This document shows positions 12,567 through 24,758 of a stretch of DNA of 64,000 nt, in pieces. The stretch is taken from assembly GCA_033063855.1 (NCBI GenBank), contig CP093829.1, forward strand, positions 23,467,537 to 23,531,536, read 5' to 3'. The translations under genes were made by a program, and so were the position numbers. Below the pieces are notes generated by a model. It searched no databases. It was not told where the DNA came from and saw only the letters and a list, made by a program, of their open reading frames with translations. Positions within the stretch are counted from its first letter, which is position 1, and each line of letters starts with the position of its first letter. The DNA comes from Smittia aterrima (Eukaryota > Arthropoda > Insecta > Diptera > Chironomidae).

Positions 12567-13889
12567 ATGGATGAGCAACATTTAGCTGACGAATACGTGC
12601 AAGAGTTTGTCTTGAGTCATTTGGAAAATGATGAAGCGATAGCTCAAGCACAAGCTCACGCAGCACAAGCTCACGCACAATCACAGAATGTTAAGCGAGA
12701 AGAACCAACAACTCCGACCGTAAAAGTTTGGACAAATCCACAAGTCGCTGTTGTCGAAGATAACAATAACATTCCACCGATTCGAGTCAAGCCATTGAAT
12801 AATGTCCCGGCGGTTTGGTATCATCATGAAGAGCGAAAGATTCATCCCATATCACCGTCAAACGTTGAGAACTATCCACACCCGCCTACTCATGGCCAGC
12901 CTGTCATCATTTCTCCCGCGGTTAATGGAGCTCCTTCAACTCCCCCAGAAACTCCTCCAGTCGGCTCGCCCAACCCAGCTCTGACACAAAACTTTTCTCC
13001 ATATTATCGACAGTCTGGCGGACTTTGCGATGAAATGATGTTTCTGCCGCACGCAATTAATCGTGGCGAGCAACCCTTGGATCTTCGTCCCTTAAACTAT
13101 TCGTTGGTTCAAGAAGGTGAGTGGGATCGCAAAGAGTTTATTCAATCATCGTTAAATGGGCCATCGCCATTCATTGCTTCAAACGGTCTCGCGAATGGAA
13201 TGAATCCAAATATTCCGGCCGCACAATACGCAATGCAATACAATCATATTCAACATTTGGAATCATTGAATATGCATCAGCCGTCGCTGCACAGTCACCA
13301 TCACCTTCATCATCATGCATCGACTGGAGCTGGAAACTGTCTTGGCTCGTCTAATCGTCCACACTCTGTCGGCTCTTCAGCGTCAACACTGTCGCCTCGT
13401 TTGCATCATAGCTCGATGCATCATGCAAATAATCGAGGTGAGAGCACGAGCAGTTCAAGCAGCAACGCTAGCAGCTACAGCGGACCGATTCTCAGTCGAA
13501 ATGGCGATGACTTGATTGGAGATGAACTCTTAATGACACTAACGGTTCGTGAATTGAATAAACGCTTGCATGGTTGTCCTCGCGAAGAAGTCGTGAGGTT
13601 GAAGCAAAAGCGTCGGACTCTAAAGAATCGAGGCTACGCACAGAATTGTCGCAGCAAACGTCTTCAACAGCGACATGATCTGGAAATCACCAATCGTAAC
13701 TTGCATAGTGAATTGAAAAAGATACAAATGGATTTAGTTCGCATTTCACAGGAACGCGATCAGCTCAAGCAACGTTTGATTCATCAAGTTGGTGGAGCTC
13801 CGCCAGCTACAGCTCAAAATAGTGCGTCGCGTAATGGTCAACAAGATTTACATTCCGACGGTCATTCGTCTCCTGAATTTTATCTTTGA
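12567..13889 (+). CDS. tj: Large Maf bZIP transcription factor, traffic jam
   Basis: Single exon of 440 residues, intronless as in Drosophila. Traffic jam is the insect large Maf, a nuclear factor that binds MARE-type sites and controls gonadal somatic cells and subsets of neurons. The extended homology region begins near residue 317 (LLMTLTVRELNKRL). The basic region at ~344-368 has the Maf-specific RGYAQNCRSKR, where the Tyr replaces the usual bZIP Ala. The leucine zipper follows at ~370-400. The middle is proline-, serine- and histidine-rich (a His run around residues 246-256), typical of large Mafs, with a PLDLRPLNYSL motif near 175. I chose the ATG at 12567 because MDEQHLADEYVQEF starts the conserved N-terminus; an in-frame ATG at 12528 would add 13 residues. 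In flies the tj 3' UTR is a known source of piRNAs. Confidence 0.92.
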   Translation: MDEQHLADEYVQEFVLSHLENDEAIAQAQAHAAQAHAQSQNVKREEPTTPTVKVWTNPQVAVVEDNNNIPPIRVKPLNNVPAVWYHHEERKIHPISPSNVENYPHPPTHGQPVIISPAVNGAPSTPPETPPVGSPNPALTQNFSPYYRQSGGLCDEMMFLPHAINRGEQPLDLRPLNYSLVQEGEWDRKEFIQSSLNGPSPFIASNGLANGMNPNIPAAQYAMQYNHIQHLESLNMHQPSLHSHHHLHHHASTGAGNCLGSSNRPHSVGSSASTLSPRLHHSSMHHANNRGESTSSSSSNASSYSGPILSRNGDDLIGDELLMTLTVRELNKRLHGCPREEVVRLKQKRRTLKNRGYAQNCRSKRLQQRHDLEITNRNLHSELKKIQMDLVRISQERDQLKQRLIHQVGGAPPATAQNSASRNGQQDLHSDGHSSPEFYL

Positions 13890-16800
13890 CGTCAGAGACA
13901 AATGGATCGTCAACAGCAAGCGCCACCGTGGATTGGACGCTATTGAAGATCCATCGAAACTGTGCAATAATTAATTTTCAATTTTTAAGAGAAATGTCTT
14001 CCGTATCAATTTCCCTGAAATTAAAATGTCGCTTCGTTTAAATTTTCTAACTTTTATTTGCAATTAAAGCTTTTTTTTAATTAGACGAAACATTTTCATT
14101 TTCATTGAGCGACACTTTGCACAAAAGACAAAAAGAAATCCCACAAATCGATTGAAACCTGAGAATTAAACAATCGAATTGAGATGAAATGAAATCCTCG
14201 TGTTTATTATTTTTGCACTTCCGGATGACGAGTTGGGCTCTCAAGCGCTGGACCGCCATTCATAACATTCTCAGTTGACATTGAGCTATTCAGTTTAATC
14301 GATTGCACAAGTTGAGCTGCTCGTAATCAGTCAATACATTGTCTCCTCGACTTTGTATGAATTGAATTCCATTTTATATTTTTCTATTAATTGATTGAAT
14401 CCAAGTTCAATATCAGTCTAAGACGATACATTGTCGTTATCAGCTCTTTTTGTGATTTCAAACGTCAAGGGACTTTGCAATAATTTTGAGAAGAAAAAAG
14501 TCATTGATGACATGGTTGTGTTAATTTAGTTTCTTAGACGCAAAGCAAGATTGGTTACCACAAAGAAAAATTTAGTTTTAGTGTCCTTAGATGTTATTAG
14601 AGCTCTTTCCATTCTTTCCGGGGACTTTCTTCTCTCTTTTTTTAATCAATCAACGCACTTTGTAAATATTTTCATGAAAAGGAAGAAAAAAAGTTTTAAA
14701 TGTAAAATCTTAAAGTTTAAGGAAAATTAAAATCAAATTGTTAAATAAAATCTTATCATCATGAAATAAGAAATGTTTCTTCCCTTTTGTCATTCTCAGA
14801 ACTTTTCAGGATTTTAATTTCAGCGTCTGAAGAGTCAATGAGCTCAAACTTCTTTTATTTCAATGTTCCGTCTTTGAGTTGAAGAAATCTAAGCTCGTCC
14901 CCGGATTCCCAGATGGAATTCTCGTAATGGTGTTGTTTTGCTTTGAACACGAACAACAAATTGTCTTCGTTATCTGAAACACCATCGGACAGAACGGGAG
15001 CTTCGCTTCGGAGTTTCCAGTAAACAAAAGTCTTATCCACGATTCATATTTCAGATTTTATTGTCGCATCAAACTTACTACACGATCTTGTTTACGTTAT
15101 GATGGAATCTCTGGTTTCCTAAGGCTCATTCGAGAAAGTTTATTCATCGAAGATATGAGAATTGTTTATGAAAGACGACGGAGCGGTTTCACTGATAAAG
15201 TCGAGAGATGTTTAGTTTTCAGGCGCCGAATACGATCAGCGAGAAAGAGAAGCCATTTGCGAAGCGGTAAATATTACGAAAGAAAGTGTTCTTGACGAAA
15301 CAAACAACTTCATTTCAGCTAAAAATGTTCTCAAGCTATCGAGTTACAAGCAGCAGGTTGGCGAAATTTCTTCTTTACTTCTTCCGGGTTCTATTGCGAT
15401 GAGTGACACTAATAACGTTGTAGGTCACGAGCAATGACAAGTGCACGACATTGAAGACTTTTTTTTTGGGCGGTTGTCAAACATCTCTAATGACGTTTAA
15501 AGTCAAAGATTTAATTGGCGTTGTAATTCAACGGCACATTTCAAATTAGAAAATATTTTAGGATTACGACATTTCCTACTTCACAACTCGAGCGAAGCTG
15601 CTGATGTAGGCGTGGTTTTCCCTCAAATGAGAAATAATAATTTTCTTCGTCTGAGGGGAAAATTGTTTGTTTGTTGTTTCGTTGCCTTTTCCTCGATTTT
15701 CTTATTTCTTCTTTTCGGGGGCCGATTGCAGTGCGAGAACGGGAATAAGAAGTTTAATCGAATCATAAACATTTCCATTCGTTTGCTTATCTTAGATTTT
15801 GCGCTTTATGATTGCTCCATTTCGAAACGCGCGCGATGGAGCTGATAACTAATTAAAATTTAAATTGAAACATTTGAACTTATTCTACGGTTTGAGGCAA
15901 ACTGGGATTTTGCTGAGCGATAGGAAAAAAAAACTGAGCTCACATCAAAACTATCAAACTGTGTTTGATTAAAGTGCAAAATATTTCTACGAAACAAACT
16001 TCAAAGTCAATGAACTTTTCCAAGGGGGCTTCAGTGGAGCTAAACTTAATTTAATTTTCACCGTGCGATTGAATCCAAGATTTATATCTCGAAGCTCGAA
16101 CTATCATCAGCAATGGCTTCTCCAATAAATCTGTTGTAATCGGAACCACAAACCGCCCATAATATTTCACGATTATTTCCTGAGAAATGGTCAAGCAGAG
16201 GAACCCTTCGGCATGTCCTTTATCTCTTCCAGCTTGACCATCGCACATAATAATAATAACACATATTTTTTAATAATATCTCTCCCATGTGTAACCCTCT
16301 TGTAATCCCTTAATACTTTTATGTTGCACACACCATAATTTTGCATATTCTGGCAATAACCGCAATCTGTGTCTATGGCATAAAAAAGTCATGTGCCGAA
16401 CGACGAAGAAGTTGACCAACAGCGATGGCTGCTCTGAGTGATAAAAATTAAATATTTTTCTTCAGAAACTTTTGAAAGGAAAAAAAATCGATAGTTTTAA
16501 ATACATTTCATTGGCTTGAGTAAGAAGAAGAGAATGAGAGAGAGAAGACAGAATCAATATTGTCTGCTTCATCAAATTTTTCACTGTTGATCTCTTCCTT
16601 GAAACAGCCGAAACTCTCTGACGTCGGCAGAAAGTCTGAAATTATGCACAATAAAATTCCCTTTCGAACGTCCTCGGGCCACCTGAAACGAAAACGTCAG
16701 CAAGTCCAGAGAAATATAAGACAGAATTAAAGTTTCTGTTCGCTTGCATGTGATGAAATGCGATCGGAGTGGTTATTTAAGAGTGAGGAATTTTTCTCAA

Positions 16801-19800
16801 GCAGACACGAACTTGTCATGAATGAACTCTTGCGTAGCTTCACCCTCTTCGAGTTTATTTTTTCACCCTCGCGTCTCATGAATTTTCATTCAATCGCGTA
16901 AAATATTATTAAGTGCTCTGCTCATTTTCAGTTCAGCTGATTAGAGTGACATCAGATAAAGTTATTATTAAACGTATTTAAATTTATTTGTTTATTGATG
17001 GAAGTTCATTTGTAAATAAAAAAAATTATTATTATTACGTAGACCTCGACGATTGTGAAATGGCAAAAGCTAATTGTCGGTTGTTGAACTTGTTGTGAAT
17101 GTCGCAAGAGTCAATTTGCTGTTTTGCTGATGCATTGACGTTGAAAGAGATTTCACAGGAAACAAAAATTGTTACACAAAGAACTTCGATCGATCGATGG
17201 ACAAGAAAACTTTATTTTTAGCTGTCTCGAGATTAAGAAGAAAAAACTTTTGAGAAACCAAGTCGCTCTAGTTTCTGAAACGTTTCCTTTAATTTCTTTG
17301 AAGAGAGACTTTAACATTTTCAATGAAAACGTTTTCTCAGAAAACGAAATATTATTAAAAATATCAAAGCAAGTAATTTAAACTTGACGTAAGTATGATT
17401 TAAGTCCTTTGAGAGCCTGAAAAATATTTTTTAAATGCGAGGGAGGGCTTTCATAATTTTCCTAAGATTCTCCTTTTGCGATAACCCAAATTGATTTTCG
17501 GATTAACAGCATTCAATTAAATTTTTCAATAAGAAATGTCTTCGCGCAAGTCTTCGACATATCGTGAATTGTTTTTCTCGAGTTGATGTCTTTATTTATA
17601 ATAAACCACAAACAGCAAAAACAATTCCATTTCGCAACACACAAACTTCTTATGTTCTAATAAAGTTTCAGTGAATTTATCTTATTAGGAAATCTCTTCA
17701 ATCTGTAATATCCGCTTTATGAAATATTCCATTTATTTCTTATAATTCCATATGCTTTCTACATTTTCTGCTCGATTAATCAGAATTGATATTTTCCCGA
17801 AGCTGGGAAAATTTTATAGACGTTCACGTATGAAATAAGTTTGCAATAAATCGGCGTTGAATAGAAAGAGAATCGATTTCGATATGAAAAGGATCACAAT
17901 TTCTTACGCAAGACTTGCGAGAAAGTAATTTATGTTCTTTTAAAAGAGAAATGAGAGAGAGAGGAAGAATATCAAAGCAACGTCACGAGGTGATTATGCA
18001 AAACACCAGCCGTGAGTCGAGAATTTAATTATGCTAAGAAAGACGAGGGTTCCTAATGACTTCTTAAATTTTAAATTCCTTTATCAAGCGAGTCAACGTT
18101 TGGTAATTATGATAAGAGCTCTAAACAAAGTTGTTTAGAAATCATCCGCGAAGAAAGTTTAACCAGAACTTCTTGCGATAAGAAAATTTGGTCAGAATTG
18201 TAGCAGATTGAAGACACATAAGAAAATCAAACAGCAGCGGCAATAAATTTCACCTAATAAATTTTATTCCGATACATTTCGCTTCTCTCCTCATAGATTG
18301 CACAAAGACAGAGCAGAGCAGAAAGCAATAAATAAATATCGATAAATTTTGTCCCTTAATCATGTCTTTTTAATCTAAATGTGCTGTTTTTTATCGTATA
18401 AGTCAACATTCTTTCGTTCGCATGTGCTGCTTGCCAAAATTTATTCAATTTAGTAGTTTTCGGGATGCGAAGCGTTGCTTCTCCGCCGGACATTCACTAT
18501 CACAATAAAAAAGCGATAAAAAACATCGAGCGATATAAATTAAAGATGACATGAAAGGGAGGCGATGCAAAAGGAGGTTTTATGAGTTTAAAGGACAAGC
18601 GACTGCTGCTGACGAAATAAATCTTTATTAAAAAAGAAGAGAAATCAACTAAAAACTTTTCTGACCTTGATTAATCGAACGTTAAATGATTTTCTCTCTG
18701 CTCCACTTTTCAAGGACGACTCGACTTGCTACGGAAGTTCCTTTCAGTTCTTTGCTATTAGCTGATGCTGCCGAAATAAGAAAATCTTGATTTAGCATTT
18801 TGCTATTGACGTGCAGTTTTTGTGCTGTTGCGTTCTCCAGACTGCTGGGACTACGAAGTGTTAAGTCATCAAATTTCACTATCAATTTTTCATTCTCCTT
18901 CCCCTTTCGTCGTCTCCGCAAGAAAAGAAAAATCGATTTTCCTTCGAGCATCGCTTCGTGCAGTTCTCGCTATAATCCCATCATCATGTCATATGGGAGA
19001 CAAATTCCAGCAATTTTGTTAAATGTTATGAGTCAAGGTCGTGACAATTTGGGCATTAGATATGTTAAGCTTATAATCTTGTGTAATACTTGTGAAGAGA
19101 TATTTATGAGGAAAGAGTTGCAAAATATTAATTAAGAACTTTTCGCATTACTCGGAACTTTCCATGAAACAATTTTATTTGAACAGAATTAACATAAAAT
19201 CCGAGCTCATAGTTCTGTTTGCATAACGAGAAAAGGGTTAATTCAATCCAAATATTTGTTACGTTTACAGTTTCATTAACTTAATTAATTTGTTTCCAAT
19301 AAAATAATTATAAGCAAACATTTGTTGAAACGTGGAATTTGATGCGTTGGATTAAAATGTTTTTGGAGATTTCAAGATTTTTTCTAGAAATTTCTATTTC
19401 TCTCATTTGATTTCATTTCACCTTTTAGAAAAAAGAACAAACGTCGAAATTCAACGAAATAAAATAAACGAGCCCCGAATCGAAGTCGATATCTTATTCT
19501 CAATGTTTTTTGAAGCGAAAGTAAAGACTCGAGTCGTAAAATGACTTTGCTTTTACGAGAATAGGGTTGGAACGAAGCAATTTATCGATAACATGCTTTG
19601 TGGTTTAACATGCGAGGACGATTGCGTTGATGTGATTGTGGATGTCTTCATTTGAGGCAATGAATGGAAGAGCGACGTAAAGTTTCTCTCTTGAATGGAA
19701 TTTGAATGGAAAAAAAAGTCACAAACTCTAAAAATAAAGTTGAAGCTCGCATACGTCGGTAGACTGATGAGTTAGCGATTTCAGAAGCAAAGCGAAATTG

Positions 19801-22222
19801 ATATTTCTTAAATTTGAGAACAGAATCAATATCAACGTCATCGAAAGTTGCTGACAAGTGAATTTTCAACGACAAATACCTGTTGGCTCGAAAAAAAATG
19901 TGCCAATGCATGACCAAAGCATCGAATTTCACTTTAAGAACTGGCGACAGTTTAAACTTTGATCAGGAATCCAAGTCAGCTCGTTGACCTTCGACAGTGT
20001 GAAGGGGAAAACTATTTTGTGGGACAGTGGAATCACATTAACTAATCCTCTCGATTGAGTTGAAGTTTCAGTTTGGAATTACTCGTGTTTCTTCACTCTA
20101 AGGCTTCGACTTACAGTCTGCTTGTTGGATTCCCCACAAAAAGCTTAGTGAGTGAGTTGTGCTAAATCAATCGACACAAACGATGTTAGTGAGAAATCAG
20201 GAAAATCAGATTTTCTTGCGGTGAAGTTTTTCACGCTTGTTGAGCCTTTTAAAGAAATCTGATTACAGAAATCACGTAAACGCTTTAAAGGAGCTCGCTC
20301 GCATCAATCGCTGCCAGAATCGAATTACTCGCTGATCAAAAAACAAAGTCGACAGTGCAATCGAAGGAAATTTTGTGGAAATCGTGTTTAACGCACAACT
20401 GACTTTCCGATCGTGATTTTTACAGGATTTCCGAACTCGATTGTTGAAGGGTGAGCGCTAGTCGGTGCCGAAATTTTGTCGCTTCAATTTAAACATTCTA
20501 AGTCAATTCCGATAATTCGTCGCTGCAATTAGGAAATGGATTTCCAACTGTTAACAACAAGTAATTAAATTATCATAAGAAATTAAGACTTCGACCCCCA
20601 CCAAACAGCAGAGAGAGAGATCGAAGCGACATAAAATTATAATTGCAAATTGATATCTTTATTGAGAGTCAATCGGGAGACGTCGTCGAGCTGTCCGAAT
20701 GATATTTTTATTTATTTTTCTCATTGAAACGAATCCCGAAATTACATCGAAGTCGTGAAATGAATAAAATATTTTTCCATTCGACGAAAATAAAAGTGAT
20801 AAATTTTCCTTCGAGGCGAAGTTTGTTTTCTTCTGTTGACTGTTGACTGGGGTCACTCGGTCTGTTCCTAGTAATTGTGCGAATCGTAGTTAGCTTCTGC
20901 TGATTATTGATGTCTTCCTGAGATTCATAAATCTTCACGTAATAATCTGTTGGGCCGAAAGAATTTGAAATATTAGTCGCTAGCTTTATGTTTATTGCTA
21001 ACGATCGGGATGTTTTGTCATCAGAATTTGAGCGCTTGGCTCTCCTTTCACTTTTTTTTTGTTGCTGGACGAGTGACCTGGTTCTAGCGCTTAAATCGCA
21101 AACGCGCGATCTCTGTTTACTAAACGTGACAAAGCAGACTTTTCTCGCGCTTGGATAAACATCGAAAAAATTGTTTTTTAGGAGAAAAGTCTGTCGATGA
21201 CGTCAACAGAAAAACAAACTAACGTCGCCACATCTACCGCAAGACAATAACTCATAATCAATTCAGAAAATTGCCGATAATCACTTTGGCAAGCAACGAG
21301 CGAGCAATTGACAAATCGCTGACATTTTTATTAAACTTTTAAACTCTTCTAAGCTTTGGTAAACACTTTTCACATCATTCATTTCTCTCGTCTCTTCATC
21401 GGAAAACCATTATTGCAATAACAATTGCAACCATCATTATCCATGATCTCTCTCTTGTTGACTTGCAGCGAGATATGACTTGTCGTGTTTCATTCAACAA
21501 ATTGGTTGGATTATCTCTCGAGAGTATTGTCGTAGACGCAAATAAAAGGTAAGAGCATGAGATTGTTTGCCGAAGGGTTTAACGAGACGCTGCTTTCATC
21601 GAAATGAGTCCAATAACATTTCGGAAAGAGTTGGAATTGGTTTGATTTCATTTGAAGTAAACGGATTCCTTTCGTGTGATCGTGAATTGTCTGTGAAACA
21701 TGAAACCATTTAAAGAATCTAAATTATGCATTCGTGAGCAGACCATAAACAGAAACATGCTTGGAATGTCGATAACTCGTAGACGAGGACGAGAGAGGGT
21801 CGGATTTATGATTTGTTTCGACTTCTTATCTTTAACGCAATCTTATCCCGTTTTGCATTTGCGTTTTATGGTCAATAAATTCGCTTTTACGGATTCGTTT
21901 CTCTGGACAAGACAAAGGATCGAATTTATGGCACTTTTGACTGCAAAGCAAAATCGTAAAGTCAGAGGCAATGTCAGATGCTAATTTCTCGATACGAAAG
22001 TTCTTTCTTTTATCAATAAACGTCGCTTAAGTCTGTAAAGTTTTATCAATCCAGTCAATATTTCCCTTCGCTTCTAACAACGTCAATATTTATTCCGGGT
22101 GAAGTGAGACGAGAAAAAGAGTCCACCCCACTTTGCTTTGGTTCATCCCTTCGTCGAGTCCCTCGAGAATGTTTAGGTCAATTTATTCGATTTCGATCAT
22201 TACCTAAACTTTATTATTTTTT
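13890..22222. other. Gene-poor 8.3-kb stretch downstream of traffic jam
   Basis: It starts with the tj 3' UTR. I find no gene that can be supported. Open frames are short and without similarity; the most coding-like is 15216-15437, which follows a TTTTCAG acceptor-like site but has no start codon or partner exon. A ~200-bp dispersed element sits at 16566-16764. The region may hold long-range regulatory DNA of tj, but this is only inferred from position. Confidence 0.4.
16566..16764 (+). repeat. Dispersed ~200-bp element, copy 1
   Basis: This segment matches 23856-24062 in the same orientation. Both begin with TTCATCAAATTTTTCACTG. They share a near-identical core of ~90 bp running from CCCTTTCGAACGTCCTCGGG to TTTCTGTTCGCT (about 16659-16744), and both end near GTGATGAAATGC. 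The parts left of the core differ by many substitutions. I see no terminal inverted repeats, poly(A) tail or target duplication, so the class of element is unknown. Confidence 0.75.
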
Positions 22223-23466
22223 ATTGAATGAGTGTTTCTGTCTTTCATTCTCTCCTCTTGTACAGCAAATTGCTTCGGCGATAAAAAAAAATCAGAGAAT
22301 AAAAAACTTTTGTCCTGCTGGTATCATTGATGATGACACTATTTATGGTGATTGAGATTGTGAGATGTTTATTAAAATAATAAGGCAGACGACGACTGCA
22401 GAGAGTTCTCGGGCGAGTGTTTGATTAAAAGTGGCGAAGCTGATTCGCTCTGTTGCTTGAAATGTTCGACAAACTTTTATAAAAAAGAGAAAATTCTGAT
22501 TAGATTGATGTAGGGGAGGAACAAGTGAATCTTGTTCAATCCAGTTCAACTACATAACTTTAGTTTCTTTCGACAAATTGCATCCAACCCTATTCGCATC
22601 AAGGTGGATTCCACTTTTTATTCTCTCCTCGCTGTGTCTTCTTCCTTTTATGACAATTTTTACGACACGTCGACAATCGAAGTCAATTATTTTTGTCTCT
22701 TTTTATTGCTTCACGAAAATTCTCTTTCACATTTACTTTCACGGAAGAAGTTTAATGAAGTCAAATCTCACCAGCAAAGAGGCGAAGTTAATTGAAACGA
22801 GGTTTAAATGTTTCCCACTTTGCTACATAATGAAATTAAAATCCATTCACCCTAATTGTGTGAAAGCCGCAAATTTGAATTTAAATTCCCCTTCGAAGTG
22901 AACAGTTTTTTCATTGTTCCGCTTTAAATTAGAAGAACAAGTGAAAATTCAAATCACGACGAAGGTCAAGCATGCAGTTCATCCCTTATCAATTCCATTC
23001 ATCCCGTGCAAACTCCACGAGCGAGCTGGAAACTCTTTCAGATTTACGAAGCACTTCATTGAATTAATGGTTTAGTTCCGGTGCTCGTTGAGCGTTGTCT
23101 GAGCGAATAAAAAAGAATTCGAGGGTTGAACACGATTTTCCATAAACTGCTTCGAAAGAAATTGAGAGATTTTTGATCTGATTGTTGATTTATGGCGATT
23201 GAATAGTTTCGTTATGAGTTCGGAGGCTTCGAAAGAGTTTTCATAATTTCATGAGATTTTCTCCGAGGGTTCAAATAAATCGCGCAAAATAGAAAAGAAC
23301 TTTTCTTATTCAATCGAGTTCAACATGAAGAAGGGGAATCGTGTGAAAAAAATATTTATACGATTTACTGAAGGTATTTCTAGAATTTAAATAACGACAC
23401 CCTCAATCGTGAAACACAATAAATTCGATTGTAATCGAACAAATATCGACGATAATTGCCCACATC
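22223..23466 (+). repeat. Left arm of a large inverted repeat (~1.24 kb)
   Basis: The reverse complement of this arm occurs at 24759-26031. Spot comparison along the arm shows mostly exact matches with scattered single-base differences. One ~29-bp segment is present only in the right arm, near 24838-24870. Short frames inside (for example 22532-22795) are mirrored exactly on the other strand of the right arm, but they resemble no protein and are better read as a by-product of the repeat. Confidence 0.9.
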
Positions 23467-24758
23467 GGTTGCTAATCTCCAGGAGATTTACACGGGCAAT
23501 CACTGAAAAGAAGAATAAGAAATCTTTCTAGAATCTTCTCAAGTGTTTTTCCTTCATAATCAATGTCACGGAACCTTTTACAGTCATTGAGGAAGAAGTT
23601 CCATCGAAATTTTCTCTTCGCTTGAGTCGCTGAAGTGACGATGATTATTTAAACGCTTTTTCTTCCATCAGACATGCGCCGAACACGTTCAAGTGGTTTT
23701 ATGATGTAAATGGATTGTGGGTGTGTTCATGACAATTCCGCGAAAGGAAAAATTGATTTGTTCCTTTTCTCTCAAGATGAACTTTTCAAGGAACAAGGAA
23801 AACTTTAAAATTGTTGCGAAAGTTATAAAATGACTTTGCGGAAATCTTGAGTGTTTCATCAAATTTTTCACTGTTGATCTCTTTCCAGAAAGAACTAATG
23901 TCGACAAAAATCTGACAGCGAAGCAAAATTATTCACAATGAGATTCCCTTTCGAACGTCCTCGGGCCACCTGAAACGAAAACGTCAGCAAGTCCAGAGAA
24001 ACATAAGACAGAATTAAAGTTTCTGTTCGCTTTCAGTCACTTGCAAGTGATGAAATGCAATCCGAAGAGGAATCTCAATGATTTAATCTTGGGAAAATCG
24101 ATCAAGCAGAGTTTGAAGTTCGAGCAACTTCTCAAAACGATTTCGCAGTTTAATTAATTGCTGAGCGTTTCGAAACGATTTCAATATTTTGACATTTTTG
24201 ACATAAAAACTAATTTATGGTCGTTCAACTCATGACAAACTTTCTGGCTCGATTGCATGGCAATCAGTTTTTAAATGCAGTCTCATTATCGAACAACAAT
24301 TTGTCATTCCATCGAGACATAATTAATTTTCCATTGATGCCGAAGCCGACAACAAGCTTTGATGCAACAACTGCTCGAGGGTTGGAGGAGACTGAGAAGT
24401 TAAGAAAGTTCGAACATCTTAATCACACAAATTCATGTAGTCGATGACCACAAGTAAGGCGATCAGAAAAAATGTGAATTCATTTGTATTCGTAACACAT
24501 TTGCTTCAACCCACAGCAATGATTATCGCATTCGGAATTGGCAAGACTTGGGGTGACTTTCAAGATTGCCGAAAAAAAAAGTTTTTCCTTTGAGTGAAGT
24601 TTAGAAAAGTTTTATCAATTTGTGTATCTCGAGAAATTCCTTAAAGAGAACTAGATTCGCAAAGGTTACGATCATGTGGGTTTCTCGCTTCTCATTAACT
24701 GTAGACATCAATAACGAGAAACAACTTATCTTCGCTTTATTCACGACGTGTTGCCAAG
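23467..24758. other. Spacer (loop) of the inverted repeat
   Basis: About 1.29 kb of unique DNA between the arms, apart from the dispersed element at 23856-24062. No convincing gene: a 76-codon frame at 24217-24447 has no recognised similarity. Confidence 0.6.
23856..24062 (+). repeat. Dispersed ~200-bp element, copy 2
   Basis: Second copy of the element at 16566-16764, in the same orientation and lying inside the spacer of the inverted repeat. Compared with copy 1 it has an insertion of about a dozen bases near its right end (TTTCAGTCACTTGCAAG in place of TTGCATG) and many changes left of the conserved core. The core itself differs by only one or two bases. Confidence 0.75.

Noticed and set aside
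14855..15040. 60-codon minus-strand frame with mixed composition
   Set aside because: It starts at GTG rather than ATG, is closed by an upstream stop without a clear acceptor, and resembles no protein.
22532..22901. Overlapping 87- and 107-codon frames, mirrored at 25354-25723
   Set aside because: Their duplication is explained by the inverted repeat. Composition is low in complexity, no similarity is recognised, and the two frames overlap each other.
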